Origin: an uncultured Bacilli bacterium
GTDB lineage: Bacteria; Bacillota_I; Bacilli_A; RFN20; CAG-826
Reading direction: 5' to 3'
NCBI GenBank assembly: GCA_944368975.1
Contig: CALVXI010000010.1
Coordinates: forward strand, 1-48,441
Length of the DNA stretch: 48,441 nt
The notes under the pieces are model-generated. The model was given only the letters and a program-made list of their open reading frames with translations, was not told the origin of the DNA and made no database searches. Below are positions 1-9,350 of the stretch, in pieces. Position 1 is the first letter of the stretch, and every line of letters begins with the position of its first letter. A program made the translations under genes and the position numbers.

Positions 1-1458
1 TCAAGTTTGAATTCCCATGAATATTTCATAAAAAAGTACCCCTTTCCTAATGTCTAGGATTTGGGGTACCTCTCACTTTTTGCCTTGCCTATTTTTATTA
101 GTTCATTTCTTGGAAATGCTTTTAATATAATTAACTCTTTAGTATTAAAAGTTACAGTAGGAGGAAATGCTGTTACAGCAATTAATCTTACTAATAGTAT
201 TTCAAGTTTACTTTTTAATTTTGCTTTCGGAGCAACAAGTGGTTTTGCAGTTATTTTAGGTAATAAATTTGGTGAAAAAGATGGAAAAGGAATTAAAGAA
301 AGCTTTTCGCATTCTATTTCATTATCAATAATTATTGGTTTATTAATAACATTAATTGGAATAATTGCTTTACCAAGTTAACTTAATCTATTAAATGTAA
401 CCAAAAGTTTTTATGAAGATAGTTATAATTATTTTTTAGTTATTTTAATCGGTTTTATCTTTATGGTTTTTACCAATCTACAAGGAAATATTCTCCGTGC
501 TATTGGAGATAGTTCATTCCCTTTAATCATTAGTTTATTAACTACATTAATTAATATCGCTTTAGCTTTTTTATTTAGTGGAGTTATTAAATTAAGTGTA
601 ATTGGTGTTGCTTTAGCAACAACATTATCAAACACATTTAGTACACTCATTACTTTTATATATATTTATAAGAAACATCCATATTTAAAGCTTAAAATAA
701 GTGATTTTAAGCCTAAAAAGGATGTTATATTAAATTTATTAAAAATGGGATTACCATTAGGACTACAATGGTCAGTATTATTTATCGGTTCATTTATTCA
801 ATCTAGTGTAGTTAACAAGTTTGGAATAATTTCAATAAATGGTGTTTTAACCTCAATGGCAAGTAAAGCCCAAACTGTTTATACCAATATAGAAAGTTAT
901 TTAACTATGCCATTAAGTACTTTATCTAGTGCCATATTATCCTTTGTAGCACAAAATTATGGAGCAAAAAATTATAGAAGAATTAAAAGTGGTATCAAAG
1001 AAAGTTTAATTATGATAGTAATAATTTACTTAATTATATTAATAATAGGTTTAGGGATTATTAATATATCTCCTTATATTTTCTTAAGAGAAAATGAAGT
1101 AAATGATTTAGTTAAGTTTTACTCTTCAAACTATTTATTATGTGTTATTCCTAGTTTAATTCTTCAAGGAATTCTTTCATTATCGAGATCATTTCTTCAA
1201 GGAATCAAAAAACCACTTATTCCTTTTTTAAGTGGTATTGGTGAGTTAATAGCTAGAGCATTTATTTGCTTATTTATTCCTAATTTAATAAATCCAACTA
1301 ATCCGTTAAGTAACGAATCATATATTGGTTTATGTTTCTCAACTCCTTTAGCTTGGCTAGTTAGTGTTATTATTATGGGTGGATCTTTAATTTATTATGT
1401 GTATTTTAGTAAAACATTTAAAATGAATGACATAAATATAAAAAAGGATATTGATTAG
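1..1458 (+). pseudogene. MATE-family efflux transporter, broken by two in-frame stops and cut by the window edge
   Basis: One reading frame runs from the first base to the TAG at 1456-1458 and gives a MATE-type (Na+/H+ drug antiporter) membrane protein, but a TAG at 55-57 and a TAA at 379-381 interrupt it. Around the first stop the frame reads FPNV-stop-DLGYLSLFALPIF, where MATE proteins usually have a Trp (NVW...), so TGG to TAG is the likely change. After the second stop the frame continues as LNLLNVTKSFYEDSYNYF and then NLQGNILRAIGDSSFPL, the conserved MATE region. The last ~330 residues are an open stretch with many membrane segments, without frameshift. Other genes here use TAA and TAG as normal stops, so read-through is unlikely. 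It is a nonfunctional copy unless these are sequencing errors near a contig edge. The family is clear; the pseudogene status is inferred. Confidence 0.85.
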
Positions 1459-1483
1459 ATTTATAGAAAATTAATCAATATCC
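1446..1483 (-). terminator. Intrinsic terminator of the sugar operon, embedded in the MATE pseudogene tail
   Basis: A perfect 12-bp inverted repeat (GGATATTGATTA at 1446-1457, its complement at 1472-1483) encloses a 14-nt loop. Read on the minus strand the stem is followed at once by TTTTT (1445-1441), the form of a rho-independent terminator. It lies 34 bases past the stop of the last operon gene. Read on the plus strand the T-run comes only 14 bases after the stem, so it serves the minus strand better. The left arm codes for the last residues of the MATE frame. Confidence 0.75.
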
Positions 1484-1516
1484 CTGCAAAACTTAACTTT
1501 TTTTCTAATTTTAAAA

Positions 1517-2671
1517 CTATTTATTATTTATTTCATCCTCATTAATAGGTTTAATATAGTTTTTCATACTTATTTGTTTAGTTTTACTAAGTAAATCAAT
1601 AAGTGATAAATGATCACTTCTAAAAGCACTAAATGCTGTATTTATTATCATTAAAATAAATGATAATAAAAAGAAATGTAGTGACGTAATTCCTAAACTC
1701 CCGATATAAAATAACGGAAAAACCAAACTAGATAAACCAAAAGTGAAAAACGAGATAATTATAACAACGAATAAGATTTCAATTAAATATAATAAATTAA
1801 TAACTAAACCTTGTTTATAATTAATCCATTTATCATTAGAAGTAATTCTTCTAGTCTTAGTAATTATTTCACCTAAGGTAACATTATATCTAACAATTAA
1901 AGAAGGAATTAATGTATATAAAATATAAATAATAATGAAAGTAATAACTAATGATGCAACACCTAAATTAGATATAAATTTATAGCTATTTAAATAAGAA
2001 TTGTAATGAGTTTGATATACTTCGTAATTTGTAAAATCGTTTAAGGCAATTTGATGAATTTCTATAAAAGAATTATAAATTTCATTAAATATATCACTAT
2101 TTATATTATTATTTAAAGAATGAGATAATTCTTCAATATACTCGCTTTTAATTAAAGGTATATCAATATTATCTCTCGTTAAGAAATATTTTTGATTAAA
2201 ATAATCAAAAAATAAATCTTGATAGTATTCTAATGGTTCCAAATTATTATAGCTTTCTAAATTAATTTTATTTTCACTTTTAAAATAAACAAAATAATAA
2301 GCTAATTCATCTTCTTTTGCTAATTCAATAGTTTCAATATCTATACTATCGTTATACTTTTTTGAATTATCTAATGTTTTATTTAACCAAATAGAAAAAT
2401 AATCTAATTCTGAAATTATTTCCTTGGTACTTCCTTCTTTTAAATAATTCAATTTTGCATCTTCTTCTAATCGATACATGTTATAAACTTCATTAAAAGT
2501 ATTCTCATTATTTTCTTTATAAGAAGGAATATTTTTTAAGATAGGAAAACAAACAAAAAGAACTATTAGTAAGTTCAAAATAAATAGGAATACCCCATTT
2601 ATTAAACTACTAACAATTCTTGATGTAATTGTTTGTTCTTGTAAACCTTTTAAGTCTTCTTTCTCCATCAT
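1517..2671 (-). CDS. RDD-like multi-pass membrane protein with a large extracytoplasmic insert
   Basis: A membrane protein of 384 aa, last gene of the sugar operon. One hydrophobic segment near residues 20-47 is followed by a ~180-residue hydrophilic, acidic region rich in Asn, Glu and Tyr, then three or more membrane segments between about 230 and 355. Near the end SDHLSLIDLLSKTKQI resembles the 'LHDLLSGT' ending of RDD proteins, and TITSRIVSSLING near the start resembles their Arg-containing first helix, but the central Asp-Asp pair is not clear, so the family is tentative. The ATG at 2671 overlaps the TGA of the ATPase gene upstream (TGATG), implying translational coupling; a TTG one codon earlier is possible. 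Its role is unknown. Being co-transcribed with an ABC importer, it may act in the membrane with it. Confidence 0.6.
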   Translation of the reverse strand: MMEKEDLKGLQEQTITSRIVSSLINGVFLFILNLLIVLFVCFPILKNIPSYKENNENTFNEVYNMYRLEEDAKLNYLKEGSTKEIISELDYFSIWLNKTLDNSKKYNDSIDIETIELAKEDELAYYFVYFKSENKINLESYNNLEPLEYYQDLFFDYFNQKYFLTRDNIDIPLIKSEYIEELSHSLNNNINSDIFNEIYNSFIEIHQIALNDFTNYEVYQTHYNSYLNSYKFISNLGVASLVITFIIIYILYTLIPSLIVRYNVTLGEIITKTRRITSNDKWINYKQGLVINLLYLIEILFVVIIISFFTFGLSSLVFPLFYIGSLGITSLHFFLLSFILMIINTAFSAFRSDHLSLIDLLSKTKQISMKNYIKPINEDEINNK

Positions 2672-4149
2672 CAATTAATAGCTTTTTTAGATATTACATC
2701 AAATAAATGAACCTTATCAAGATTAAAGTAAATATTTAATTCACTACCTTGATTAATCTTTGTATTAGCATCAAATTTAGCGATCAAATCAATATTTTGG
2801 AAGTTCATATGAACAAAATATTCGCTTCCTAAAAGTTCACTAACATTAGCGACTAAATTAAGTGTCTCACTCTTATTCTTAATATTAGTCTCTTCGAAAT
2901 TAGCACAAATGTCTTCTGGTCTAATTGCAAAAATAATACGATGTGAATTACTTAAATGAGATTCATATTCTTTAATTGTATCTTCAATTTTCTTTAATTT
3001 TTCTTCTGGTTTTTCAATTTTTATATGTTCTTTTTTCCTTTTAAATAAATTCTTTAAACTAAACTTTTCTTTATGCATAGTTAATAGAATATTCATATCA
3101 GGCTTTTCATAATCTTTATCCTCAATTTGCTTCTTTAAAATAGCAATTTGATTATTAATAAATTCTTTATAAGTATTATCAAAAGAATCTGCTAACTTAA
3201 TCTTAAAACCATCATCAAAAATTATATAATTATCGCTATAAGTAGCTTCGATTAAATTCATCGCTGGTGCTCCAATAAATGTCGCAACAAATGTATTTAC
3301 AGGATGATTATAAATTTCTTCAGGTACACCAATTTGTTGAATATAACCGTCTTTCATTACAACGATTCTACTTGCCATAGTCATAGCTTCAGTTTGATCA
3401 TGAGTAACATAAATTGTTGTAGCATTAAGTTCTTGATGCAAACGAATAATTTCACTTCTCATACTAACGCGGAGTTTAGCGTCTAAATTACTTAAAGGTT
3501 CATCCATTAAAAATACTTTTGCATCACGCACAATTGCTCGTCCTAAAGCAACTCTTTGACGTTGACCTCCACTAAGTTCTTTTGGTCTTCTAGTTAAATA
3601 ATCTTCGATTTGAAGTATTTTAGCCGCTTTATGTACGGCTTCGTCAATCTTTTCTTTCTCATAATTTCTTATTCTTAGGCCGAAAGCCATATTATCATAA
3701 ACAGTCATATGAGGATAAAGAGCATAATTTTGGAAAACCATTGAAACGTCTCTTTCTTTAGCAGTTTTTTCATTAGAGTAAACTCCATCAATAAATAAAT
3801 CACCAGTAGTAATTTCTTCTAATCCAGCAATCATTCTTAATGTAGTCGACTTTCCACAACCACTAGGACCAACTAAAACAATTAATTCATGTTTTTTAAT
3901 GTCTAAATTAAAATCAAAAACAGCTTGAATATGGTTATCGTAAACCTTATTAATATTTTTCAAAATAATATAAGAATCATTAGGAGCAATATGTTCTTCT
4001 TTTCGATGCTCTTCTTCTTTTTTTAGCATCTCTTCGTGGAGTCTTTTAAGCTCTTTTCTTTGTCTTTCAAGCTCCATTTCTTCTTCTTTTCGCTCTTTCT
4101 TTAATAACTCTTTTTCATTAAGTGTATCTTCTTTAATCTCTTTTTTCAT
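2671..4149 (-). CDS. Sugar ABC transporter ATP-binding protein (MalK/UgpC/MsmK type) with N-terminal extension and C-terminal insertion
   Basis: Energises the sugar importer encoded upstream. Visible motifs: Walker A GPSGCGKST (~94-102), Q-loop VFQNYALYPHMTV (Q140), signature LSGGQRQRVALGRAI (~192), Walker B VFLMDEPLSNLDAKLR (~212), H-loop YVTHDQTEAM (H250), and a C-terminal MalK-like regulatory domain with FAIRPEDI (~407). At 492 aa it is far longer than the usual ~365-375. About 55 residues at the N terminus are an almost uninterrupted Lys/Glu/Arg helix, likely a coiled coil, ahead of the normal start of the domain (YIILKNINKVY). A second charged insertion of ~75 residues (about 325-400) splits the regulatory domain. 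The start is supported by continuous frame use with no better internal start at the domain edge. Function is certain at family level; the sugar is unknown. It lies 5 bases after the upstream gene. Confidence 0.95.
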   Translation of the reverse strand: MKKEIKEDTLNEKELLKKERKEEEMELERQRKELKRLHEEMLKKEEEHRKEEHIAPNDSYIILKNINKVYDNHIQAVFDFNLDIKKHELIVLVGPSGCGKSTTLRMIAGLEEITTGDLFIDGVYSNEKTAKERDVSMVFQNYALYPHMTVYDNMAFGLRIRNYEKEKIDEAVHKAAKILQIEDYLTRRPKELSGGQRQRVALGRAIVRDAKVFLMDEPLSNLDAKLRVSMRSEIIRLHQELNATTIYVTHDQTEAMTMASRIVVMKDGYIQQIGVPEEIYNHPVNTFVATFIGAPAMNLIEATYSDNYIIFDDGFKIKLADSFDNTYKEFINNQIAILKKQIEDKDYEKPDMNILLTMHKEKFSLKNLFKRKKEHIKIEKPEEKLKKIEDTIKEYESHLSNSHRIIFAIRPEDICANFEETNIKNKSETLNLVANVSELLGSEYFVHMNFQNIDLIAKFDANTKINQGSELNIYFNLDKVHLFDVISKKAIN

Positions 4150-4154
4150 ATAAT

Positions 4155-6242
4155 TTACCTAAACATAAATTGTGATTGATCCAAAATATCAATACTTCCG
4201 ATATAAATACGCTTACCTTCGAAATTAATATTTATAATATCACTATCTTTTTCAAAAACATAAGGAATATATGCGTAATCATAACCATCACTTGTGCTCT
4301 TTAATGATGTATTACTAAAAACAAATGAACCGAACAAATTTCCATTTCTATTAAGTGAAGCAATAGTCGTATCTGAATAATTTTTATATTGAATTTTGAT
4401 GATAATTTCTTCATTTAATTCGACTTCTGAAGGCTTTTTAATATTTTTAGTATAAGTATTTGATGAAATTTTTAAATCTTGGTCACTAATATTATTAATG
4501 AGTTTATAATCGATTTCTTCAAGCATGAAATCATCAAAATATAACTTATCTTCATTATTGCTATCATCAGTAAATTTAAAGCCAACTTCAACATCATTAC
4601 TATTTGCCTTAAAAATAAATGTTTTGTTTATTAAATCTTCTTGGCTAGCAAAAGTGATAATTTGAACATCATCCCCAGTTCTAGCGAATAATTCAATTTC
4701 AGCATCACTAGAAGTCTTTACATAGGTTGACAATCTATAGTAACTTCCTTCATGTAAGTCACTAAATTTATGATATGCTTCACTATTTCTTGAATTAGTA
4801 AGCTCAAATCCAGCATAACCAGTATGTGAATTTGTATTAGTTCCTTCTGTGAAAACTTTTAAATCATTATTTGAATAGCTAAAACCATCAGTATTACGTT
4901 CCTCAGCATTATAATTTTTAAATAAATGAGAATGATCTTTATAAACGGTAGTGGTTGGGATTATATAATTATCTCCTTCTATTTTGCCACCATTAGCAAC
5001 TAATATTTCTTCAAAATTCTTTTGATAAAGTTTTACAATGTCATCTATTTTAATTCTTGTGAAATATACATCACTTTTAATTGAAGGAGGAAAACCACTA
5101 TCTCTATCGTTAAAGTAAACACCTTCACCATTATAATAAATTAATGAATTGAGTTTATCGTACTCTTCATTTGTTTCTTTAAAACCATTAATTACACCCA
5201 TTAATCCAGTACAAATTGCACTTGTACAATCACCATCATATCCAAACATTGAAGAATACATACATGTATCCATATAATCATTATTTCCATAAAGCCATGA
5301 CATAATTGCATAAGCTCCATTAATTGAAGGATCGGTTTGAATATTATCAATGCGATAAATTGGTTCGCGCCATAAGGCAATTTCTTTAGCAACTAGTTCA
5401 TATTCATTAGGATGCTCATTATATAACTCGATACATTTATCATAAATTTCTCTAGGTCTAGAATTTAAAGGTAATACTTCTTTAGCTTCTTCCATAATAG
5501 TTTTAACATCATCTTCAAAGTAAGCTAAGCTATACATTGTCCCATAAAATTTAGCCCAAATAATACTATCGCCATAAGCAACATTACTAGCAAATTTATC
5601 AATTAATTCATTTGCAACATTTGGCATTCCAGGAGCATTCATTCCTAAAGTCTCATTTTCTATATAACCTTCTGTGCACCATCCATAACGATTGCCACCT
5701 TCAATAGTTCCAGTAAATGGTGCTAAAAGACCATAGCGATTAATTAAATTCATCGCGTCGCTCCCACCACCCCAGTCACTTACTAAATATTTTTTCCAAG
5801 CTTCTTTAATACCATAACTTGAAGAACCAAATTCATCTAAAATTGTTTGATTAAAAATATCAATATGATAATCATCGTCACTCCAGACTTCATACATATT
5901 TGTTTCTTCATTTAACTTATGACGGTCATAAATTCCTTGGGTAGCGTAATCTCCTGGAAAATAATGATCATAATTTCCAGCGTATGGTCCATTAAGAAAT
6001 TCGAACCATTCAAGTGGCATTCCTACATGTGGGTTTGGTCCATCCCATACGAATTCATAGCCACTTAAAAACCCAGCAAATTGACCTAATAACCCTCCTA
6101 AAGTTTTATTAAAATATTCTTCTTTAGAAAGTGTTTTATTAGTGATTTCAACATCGGTAAATTTCGAATATTCACTCGCTTGATTATTACAGCCAATTAA
6201 CAATATTGCTGATAAAGGAATTAAAAATAAAGTTTTCTTCAT
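4155..6242 (-). CDS. Surface lipoprotein with an ADP-ribosylglycohydrolase-like domain and a C-terminal carbohydrate-binding-like domain
   Basis: A 695-aa lipoprotein: signal peptide with lipobox LLIGC (Cys18). Residues ~40-380 look like the all-helical ADP-ribosylglycohydrolase (DraG/ARH) fold: TLGGLLGQFAGFLSGYEF near the start, an acidic WSDDDYHIDIF (~120), GDSIIWAKFYGTMYSLAYF, and FGYDGDCTSAICTGLMGVINGF (~340), at the place of the family's GGDTDT metal-binding motif. That motif is changed here (GYDGDCT), so metal use and substrate may differ. Residues ~460-590 look like a galactose-binding beta-sandwich (AGFELTNSRNSEAYHKF ... LYFDDFMLEEI). The start ATG overlaps the TAA of the solute-binding protein gene by one base. 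In this setting it more likely acts on a glycan or N-glycoside outside the cell than on ADP-ribosylated protein; that is inference. Confidence 0.7.
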   Translation of the reverse strand: MKKTLFLIPLSAILLIGCNNQASEYSKFTDVEITNKTLSKEEYFNKTLGGLLGQFAGFLSGYEFVWDGPNPHVGMPLEWFEFLNGPYAGNYDHYFPGDYATQGIYDRHKLNEETNMYEVWSDDDYHIDIFNQTILDEFGSSSYGIKEAWKKYLVSDWGGGSDAMNLINRYGLLAPFTGTIEGGNRYGWCTEGYIENETLGMNAPGMPNVANELIDKFASNVAYGDSIIWAKFYGTMYSLAYFEDDVKTIMEEAKEVLPLNSRPREIYDKCIELYNEHPNEYELVAKEIALWREPIYRIDNIQTDPSINGAYAIMSWLYGNNDYMDTCMYSSMFGYDGDCTSAICTGLMGVINGFKETNEEYDKLNSLIYYNGEGVYFNDRDSGFPPSIKSDVYFTRIKIDDIVKLYQKNFEEILVANGGKIEGDNYIIPTTTVYKDHSHLFKNYNAEERNTDGFSYSNNDLKVFTEGTNTNSHTGYAGFELTNSRNSEAYHKFSDLHEGSYYRLSTYVKTSSDAEIELFARTGDDVQIITFASQEDLINKTFIFKANSNDVEVGFKFTDDSNNEDKLYFDDFMLEEIDYKLINNISDQDLKISSNTYTKNIKKPSEVELNEEIIIKIQYKNYSDTTIASLNRNGNLFGSFVFSNTSLKSTSDGYDYAYIPYVFEKDSDIININFEGKRIYIGSIDILDQSQFMFR

Positions 6243-7591
6243 TATAATTCACCATTTATACCTTGTCTCATTACCTCATCCATATAATCAACAAATTCAC
6301 GAGCTGTCATTTCTCCAGTAATCCAACTAGACATTCTTTGATTAATTCTTTGATCTACTGAATTATAGTAAGTTGAATATGGAACTTGGACACCAGTCTC
6401 TCTTCCACCAATAATTGTGTCTAAATATTCATGAAGTTTTCCATTATCAAGAGTATTAACATAATTTTCGACACAATCATTTCTAATTGGGAATCCACCA
6501 ACAGATTTTTTTCCTAAAGCTGTTAGAGCTTCAGCACTTTGAAGAGCCTTTAAAACAACTTTGTCTTCTTCAGCAGTACGACTATTTCTTAAGCTTACCC
6601 ATTTATCAACAAAGGTTGTTGTGTAAGATGTAAGTCCTTCTGCACCAACAGGAATTGCTGCGACACCAACATCAAAATTTGTTAATGTTGTAAAATCATG
6701 AAGTTGCCAAACACCATCAACAATCATTGCTAAATTACCACTAAGGAATCTATCGACTGCACTACTTGTAGATGTATCACTAGTTGTTGGCATTGATTTA
6801 TCGGTTTTTAATAAAGCGTCAAACCATTCATATACATCATAAAAAGCTTCTGTTTTAATAGCAAGTTCTCCATTGTCATCAAAAATATTATATCCACCAT
6901 TATTTTTTGAATACATTCCAGCATAAGCTAAATAAGGTCCCATAGAGATTCCAAACTCTCTACTTGCTCCTTCTCCACTTGATAATTTACTAGCCATATC
7001 GCGAATCTCGCTAAATGTTGAAGCATTTTCCCAATCTCCACTAGGATAAGATATTTGATCACTTGGATGAGCTAAGTTATATTCATCGAATTTATCTTTA
7101 TTATAGAAAAGTAACATATGTTGTGTTCCGGTAGGAATACCATAATATTTGCTATCACTATATGCTACACCATCAAAAGAAGCATTATTATATTCTCCGC
7201 TTTCTTTTAATTCATTTACAACATCAGTTATATCTTGAAGTTGATTGTTTTCAATCATCATAGGAACATGACTTTCTGCTATACGAATAATAGTTCCTCC
7301 AACTTGTCCTATCATATTACTAGCAACTTTAGAGTAAAAAGTATCCCATGAGTCAGTCATAATAATTTCAGTTTCAATACGAATTTTCTCACCCCATGAT
7401 TCTAACACTTTATTAGCAGCATCAATTTGAGCAAGCCATCCTGGATTTTCATTCGTACTATTCATTAATGAGACAGTTACGATAGTATTTCCTTCTTCAT
7501 CTGTTTTAGTATTATTTTTACAACTACTTAAGCCACCTAATGAGACTAAGATAGCACCTAACATTGATAAAATTTTTAAACTCTTTTTCAT
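6242..7591 (-). CDS. Extracellular sugar-binding lipoprotein of an ABC importer (family 1 solute-binding protein)
   Basis: A 449-aa protein with a lipoprotein signal peptide ending LGGLSSC (Cys24), then the two-lobed family 1 solute-binding fold: VSLMNSTNENPGWLAQIDAANKVLE at the start, TGTQHMLLFYNKDKFDEYNL (~165), DRFLSGNLAMIVDGVWQL (~285), and a C-terminal helix pair. It captures the sugar outside the cell and delivers it to the two permeases encoded just upstream. A strong AGGAGG site sits 5 bases before the ATG, the best ribosome site in the operon, as expected for the binding protein, which must be made in excess. The substrate cannot be told from sequence. Confidence 0.93.
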   Translation of the reverse strand: MKKSLKILSMLGAILVSLGGLSSCKNNTKTDEEGNTIVTVSLMNSTNENPGWLAQIDAANKVLESWGEKIRIETEIIMTDSWDTFYSKVASNMIGQVGGTIIRIAESHVPMMIENNQLQDITDVVNELKESGEYNNASFDGVAYSDSKYYGIPTGTQHMLLFYNKDKFDEYNLAHPSDQISYPSGDWENASTFSEIRDMASKLSSGEGASREFGISMGPYLAYAGMYSKNNGGYNIFDDNGELAIKTEAFYDVYEWFDALLKTDKSMPTTSDTSTSSAVDRFLSGNLAMIVDGVWQLHDFTTLTNFDVGVAAIPVGAEGLTSYTTTFVDKWVSLRNSRTAEEDKVVLKALQSAEALTALGKKSVGGFPIRNDCVENYVNTLDNGKLHEYLDTIIGGRETGVQVPYSTYYNSVDQRINQRMSSWITGEMTAREFVDYMDEVMRQGINGEL

Positions 7592-7596
7592 AATAA

Positions 7597-7602
7597 CCTC
7601 CT
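7597..7602 (-). promoter_or_regulatory. Strong ribosome binding site of the solute-binding protein
   Basis: AGGAGG on the minus strand, five bases before the ATG at 7591. It is a full anti-16S match inside an operon whose other junctions mostly overlap, so it should raise binding-protein synthesis over the permeases. Confidence 0.85.
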
Positions 7603-7614
7603 CGAGCTAAATAA

Positions 7615-8469
7615 TTATTTGATTCCAGTTGTAGCAATGCCTTGAACGAAATATTTTTGGCATTTTAAATAAACAATAGCAATAGGAATAATTGATAATG
7701 TACTAGCAGCCATTATTCTTCCCCATTCAATTCCAGTCATATGTGTTTCTTTTAATCCAGCAATGAGTAAAGGAAGAGTAATTAATTCTTGATCGGTAAG
7801 ATAAATTAATTGACCAAAATAATTATTCCAACTACCAATGAATGTAAATAAACCTAAAGTGACAAGTGATGGTTTTAATAAAGGTAATATTATTTGGAAA
7901 TATTTTCTAAAATATCCACAGCCATCCACTTCAGCTGCTTCTAAAAGTTCATTTGGAATAGAAACAATGAAACTTCTAAGCATAAATACACCATAAGTAT
8001 TAATCATGACTCCTGGGATAATTAACGGCAAGAAAGTGTTAATCCAACCTATGTTAGCAAAGATAACAAATAAAGGCAAAATTGTTACTTGCCCAGGAAT
8101 CATTAAGCATGCAATAAATAATGAATAAATTGCATTTTTTCCTTTAAATTTTAATTTTGCAAAAGCAAACGCTGCTAAGCTACTTGTAAATAAAGTACCA
8201 AATGTAGAGGTTGTGGCGATAATAATTGAATTAAGATACGCTCTCCAAATCAAACCATCACCATAAGTAAATACAGCCATATAGCTATCAAATGTTAAAT
8301 CGAAAGTAAATATATCGACTGGTACCTTAAATATATCTAAAGGTTGTTTAAATGAATTTAAAATCATCCAATAGAATGGGAACAAACAGCCAATAGCAAA
8401 AACCATTAAAATAAGAGTTATAATCGTAATTTTGATTATATTTTTTTGTTTTCTTCTTAAGGATCTCAT
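7615..8469 (-). CDS. Carbohydrate ABC transporter permease (MalG/AraQ type)
   Basis: A 284-aa inner-membrane permease with six hydrophobic segments. The ATPase-contacting EAA loop reads ELLEAAEVDGCGYFRKYFQI followed by ILPLLKP (about residues 180-205), typical of the MalG side of CUT1 sugar importers. The protein ends with a short tail (QGIATTGIK), common in this family (QGLTAGAVK). Its ATG overlaps the TAA/TGA end of the preceding permease gene by 4 bases, so the two are made together and pair as a heterodimer. The short interval to the binding-protein gene holds that gene's ribosome site. Confidence 0.95.
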   Translation of the reverse strand: MRSLRRKQKNIIKITIITLILMVFAIGCLFPFYWMILNSFKQPLDIFKVPVDIFTFDLTFDSYMAVFTYGDGLIWRAYLNSIIIATTSTFGTLFTSSLAAFAFAKLKFKGKNAIYSLFIACLMIPGQVTILPLFVIFANIGWINTFLPLIIPGVMINTYGVFMLRSFIVSIPNELLEAAEVDGCGYFRKYFQIILPLLKPSLVTLGLFTFIGSWNNYFGQLIYLTDQELITLPLLIAGLKETHMTGIEWGRIMAASTLSIIPIAIVYLKCQKYFVQGIATTGIK

Positions 8470-9350
8470 TCGTAAACTAGCCTCTTTTTAACTTTAAATT
8501 GAATTAGTGTTACAACACCAACTAAAGCAAATAATACCCAACTAGCAACGGCAGCTCTGCCCATATCAAATTCAGTAAATGCATAGAAATAAATATACAT
8601 TGATAAGGTGTAAGTTGAATAATTTGGTCCACCAGCGGTCATAATATAAACTTCATTGAACATATTGAAGACATCAATAAATAACATGACGCTAACAAAG
8701 AACATAACGCTACTTAACATTGGTAAAGTAATATTTTTTATTTTTGTAAAAGCGTTTGCTCCATCAATTTCAGCTGCTTCATATAATTCGGTTGGAATAT
8801 TTTTTAATCCAGCATCGAAAATAATGTAATAATAACCAATTTTTAACCAAATCATTACTATTGAAACAGCAAATCTAGCCCAAAATTCATCCTGTAGCCA
8901 ATGTGGTGGATTACTAATCCCAATGCCTTCTAAAATTGTATTTAAAACTCCACCATATGGTTGATAAATAAATAGCCAAACCATTGAGATAGCTACAGTT
9001 GAAGTAACCATTGGTAAGAAGAAAGCTGCGCGGTAGAATTTCATAAATGGTAATTTACGATTCGTTAATAAGGCTAAAATTAAGCTAGTAAGTAATGTTA
9101 ATGGGACAACAATACATATATAAATTAATGTATTACCCATCGATTTCCAAAAGATTGGATCTCTAAAAACTGCTGCAAAATTTTCGCCACCTACATAAAC
9201 AGGTAAATCAATGAAATTCCAATAAGAGAAGCAAAGATAAATCGAGAAGAATAATGGGAATGCTACAAAACAAAGAAAACCAATAAGTTGTGGTCCTATA
9301 AATATGTAGGAAAAGATGTTTTCTTTTTTCTGTCGTCTTGACATTTTCAT
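8466..9350 (-). CDS. Carbohydrate ABC transporter permease (MalF/UgpA type)
   Basis: A 294-aa permease, partner of the next gene. Six membrane segments are visible, from FSYIFIGPQLIGFLCFVAFP (~13) to VASWVLFALVGVVTLIQF near the end. The EAA loop is ELYEAAEIDGANAFTKIKNI with TLPMLSS after it (about residues 188-212). The N-terminal KENIFSYIFIGPQLIGF is characteristic of UgpA/LacF-like CUT1 permeases. Both ends overlap the neighbours by 4 bases (ATGA), so the hydrolase-like enzyme and the two permeases form a translationally coupled block. Confidence 0.95.
   Translation of the reverse strand: MKMSRRQKKENIFSYIFIGPQLIGFLCFVAFPLFFSIYLCFSYWNFIDLPVYVGGENFAAVFRDPIFWKSMGNTLIYICIVVPLTLLTSLILALLTNRKLPFMKFYRAAFFLPMVTSTVAISMVWLFIYQPYGGVLNTILEGIGISNPPHWLQDEFWARFAVSIVMIWLKIGYYYIIFDAGLKNIPTELYEAAEIDGANAFTKIKNITLPMLSSVMFFVSVMLFIDVFNMFNEVYIMTAGGPNYSTYTLSMYIYFYAFTEFDMGRAAVASWVLFALVGVVTLIQFKVKKRLVYE

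Noticed and set aside
61-381. Independent 106-aa membrane protein
   Set aside because: It begins with TTG just after an in-frame TAG, and the same frame continues past its stop as MATE sequence.
429-650. Minus-strand ORF opposite the MATE frame
   Set aside because: Lies wholly opposite a recognisable transporter frame and has no family features or ribosome site.
1486-1498. Recurring TGCAAAACT near ends of plus-strand genes (about 1486, 20904, 22658)
   Set aside because: Three short matches in A+T-rich DNA without a shared structure; too weak to call an element.
4155-6242. Assigning the lipoprotein as a regulator of ADP-ribosylation
   Set aside because: The export signal, the altered metal motif and the sugar-operon context argue against that role.
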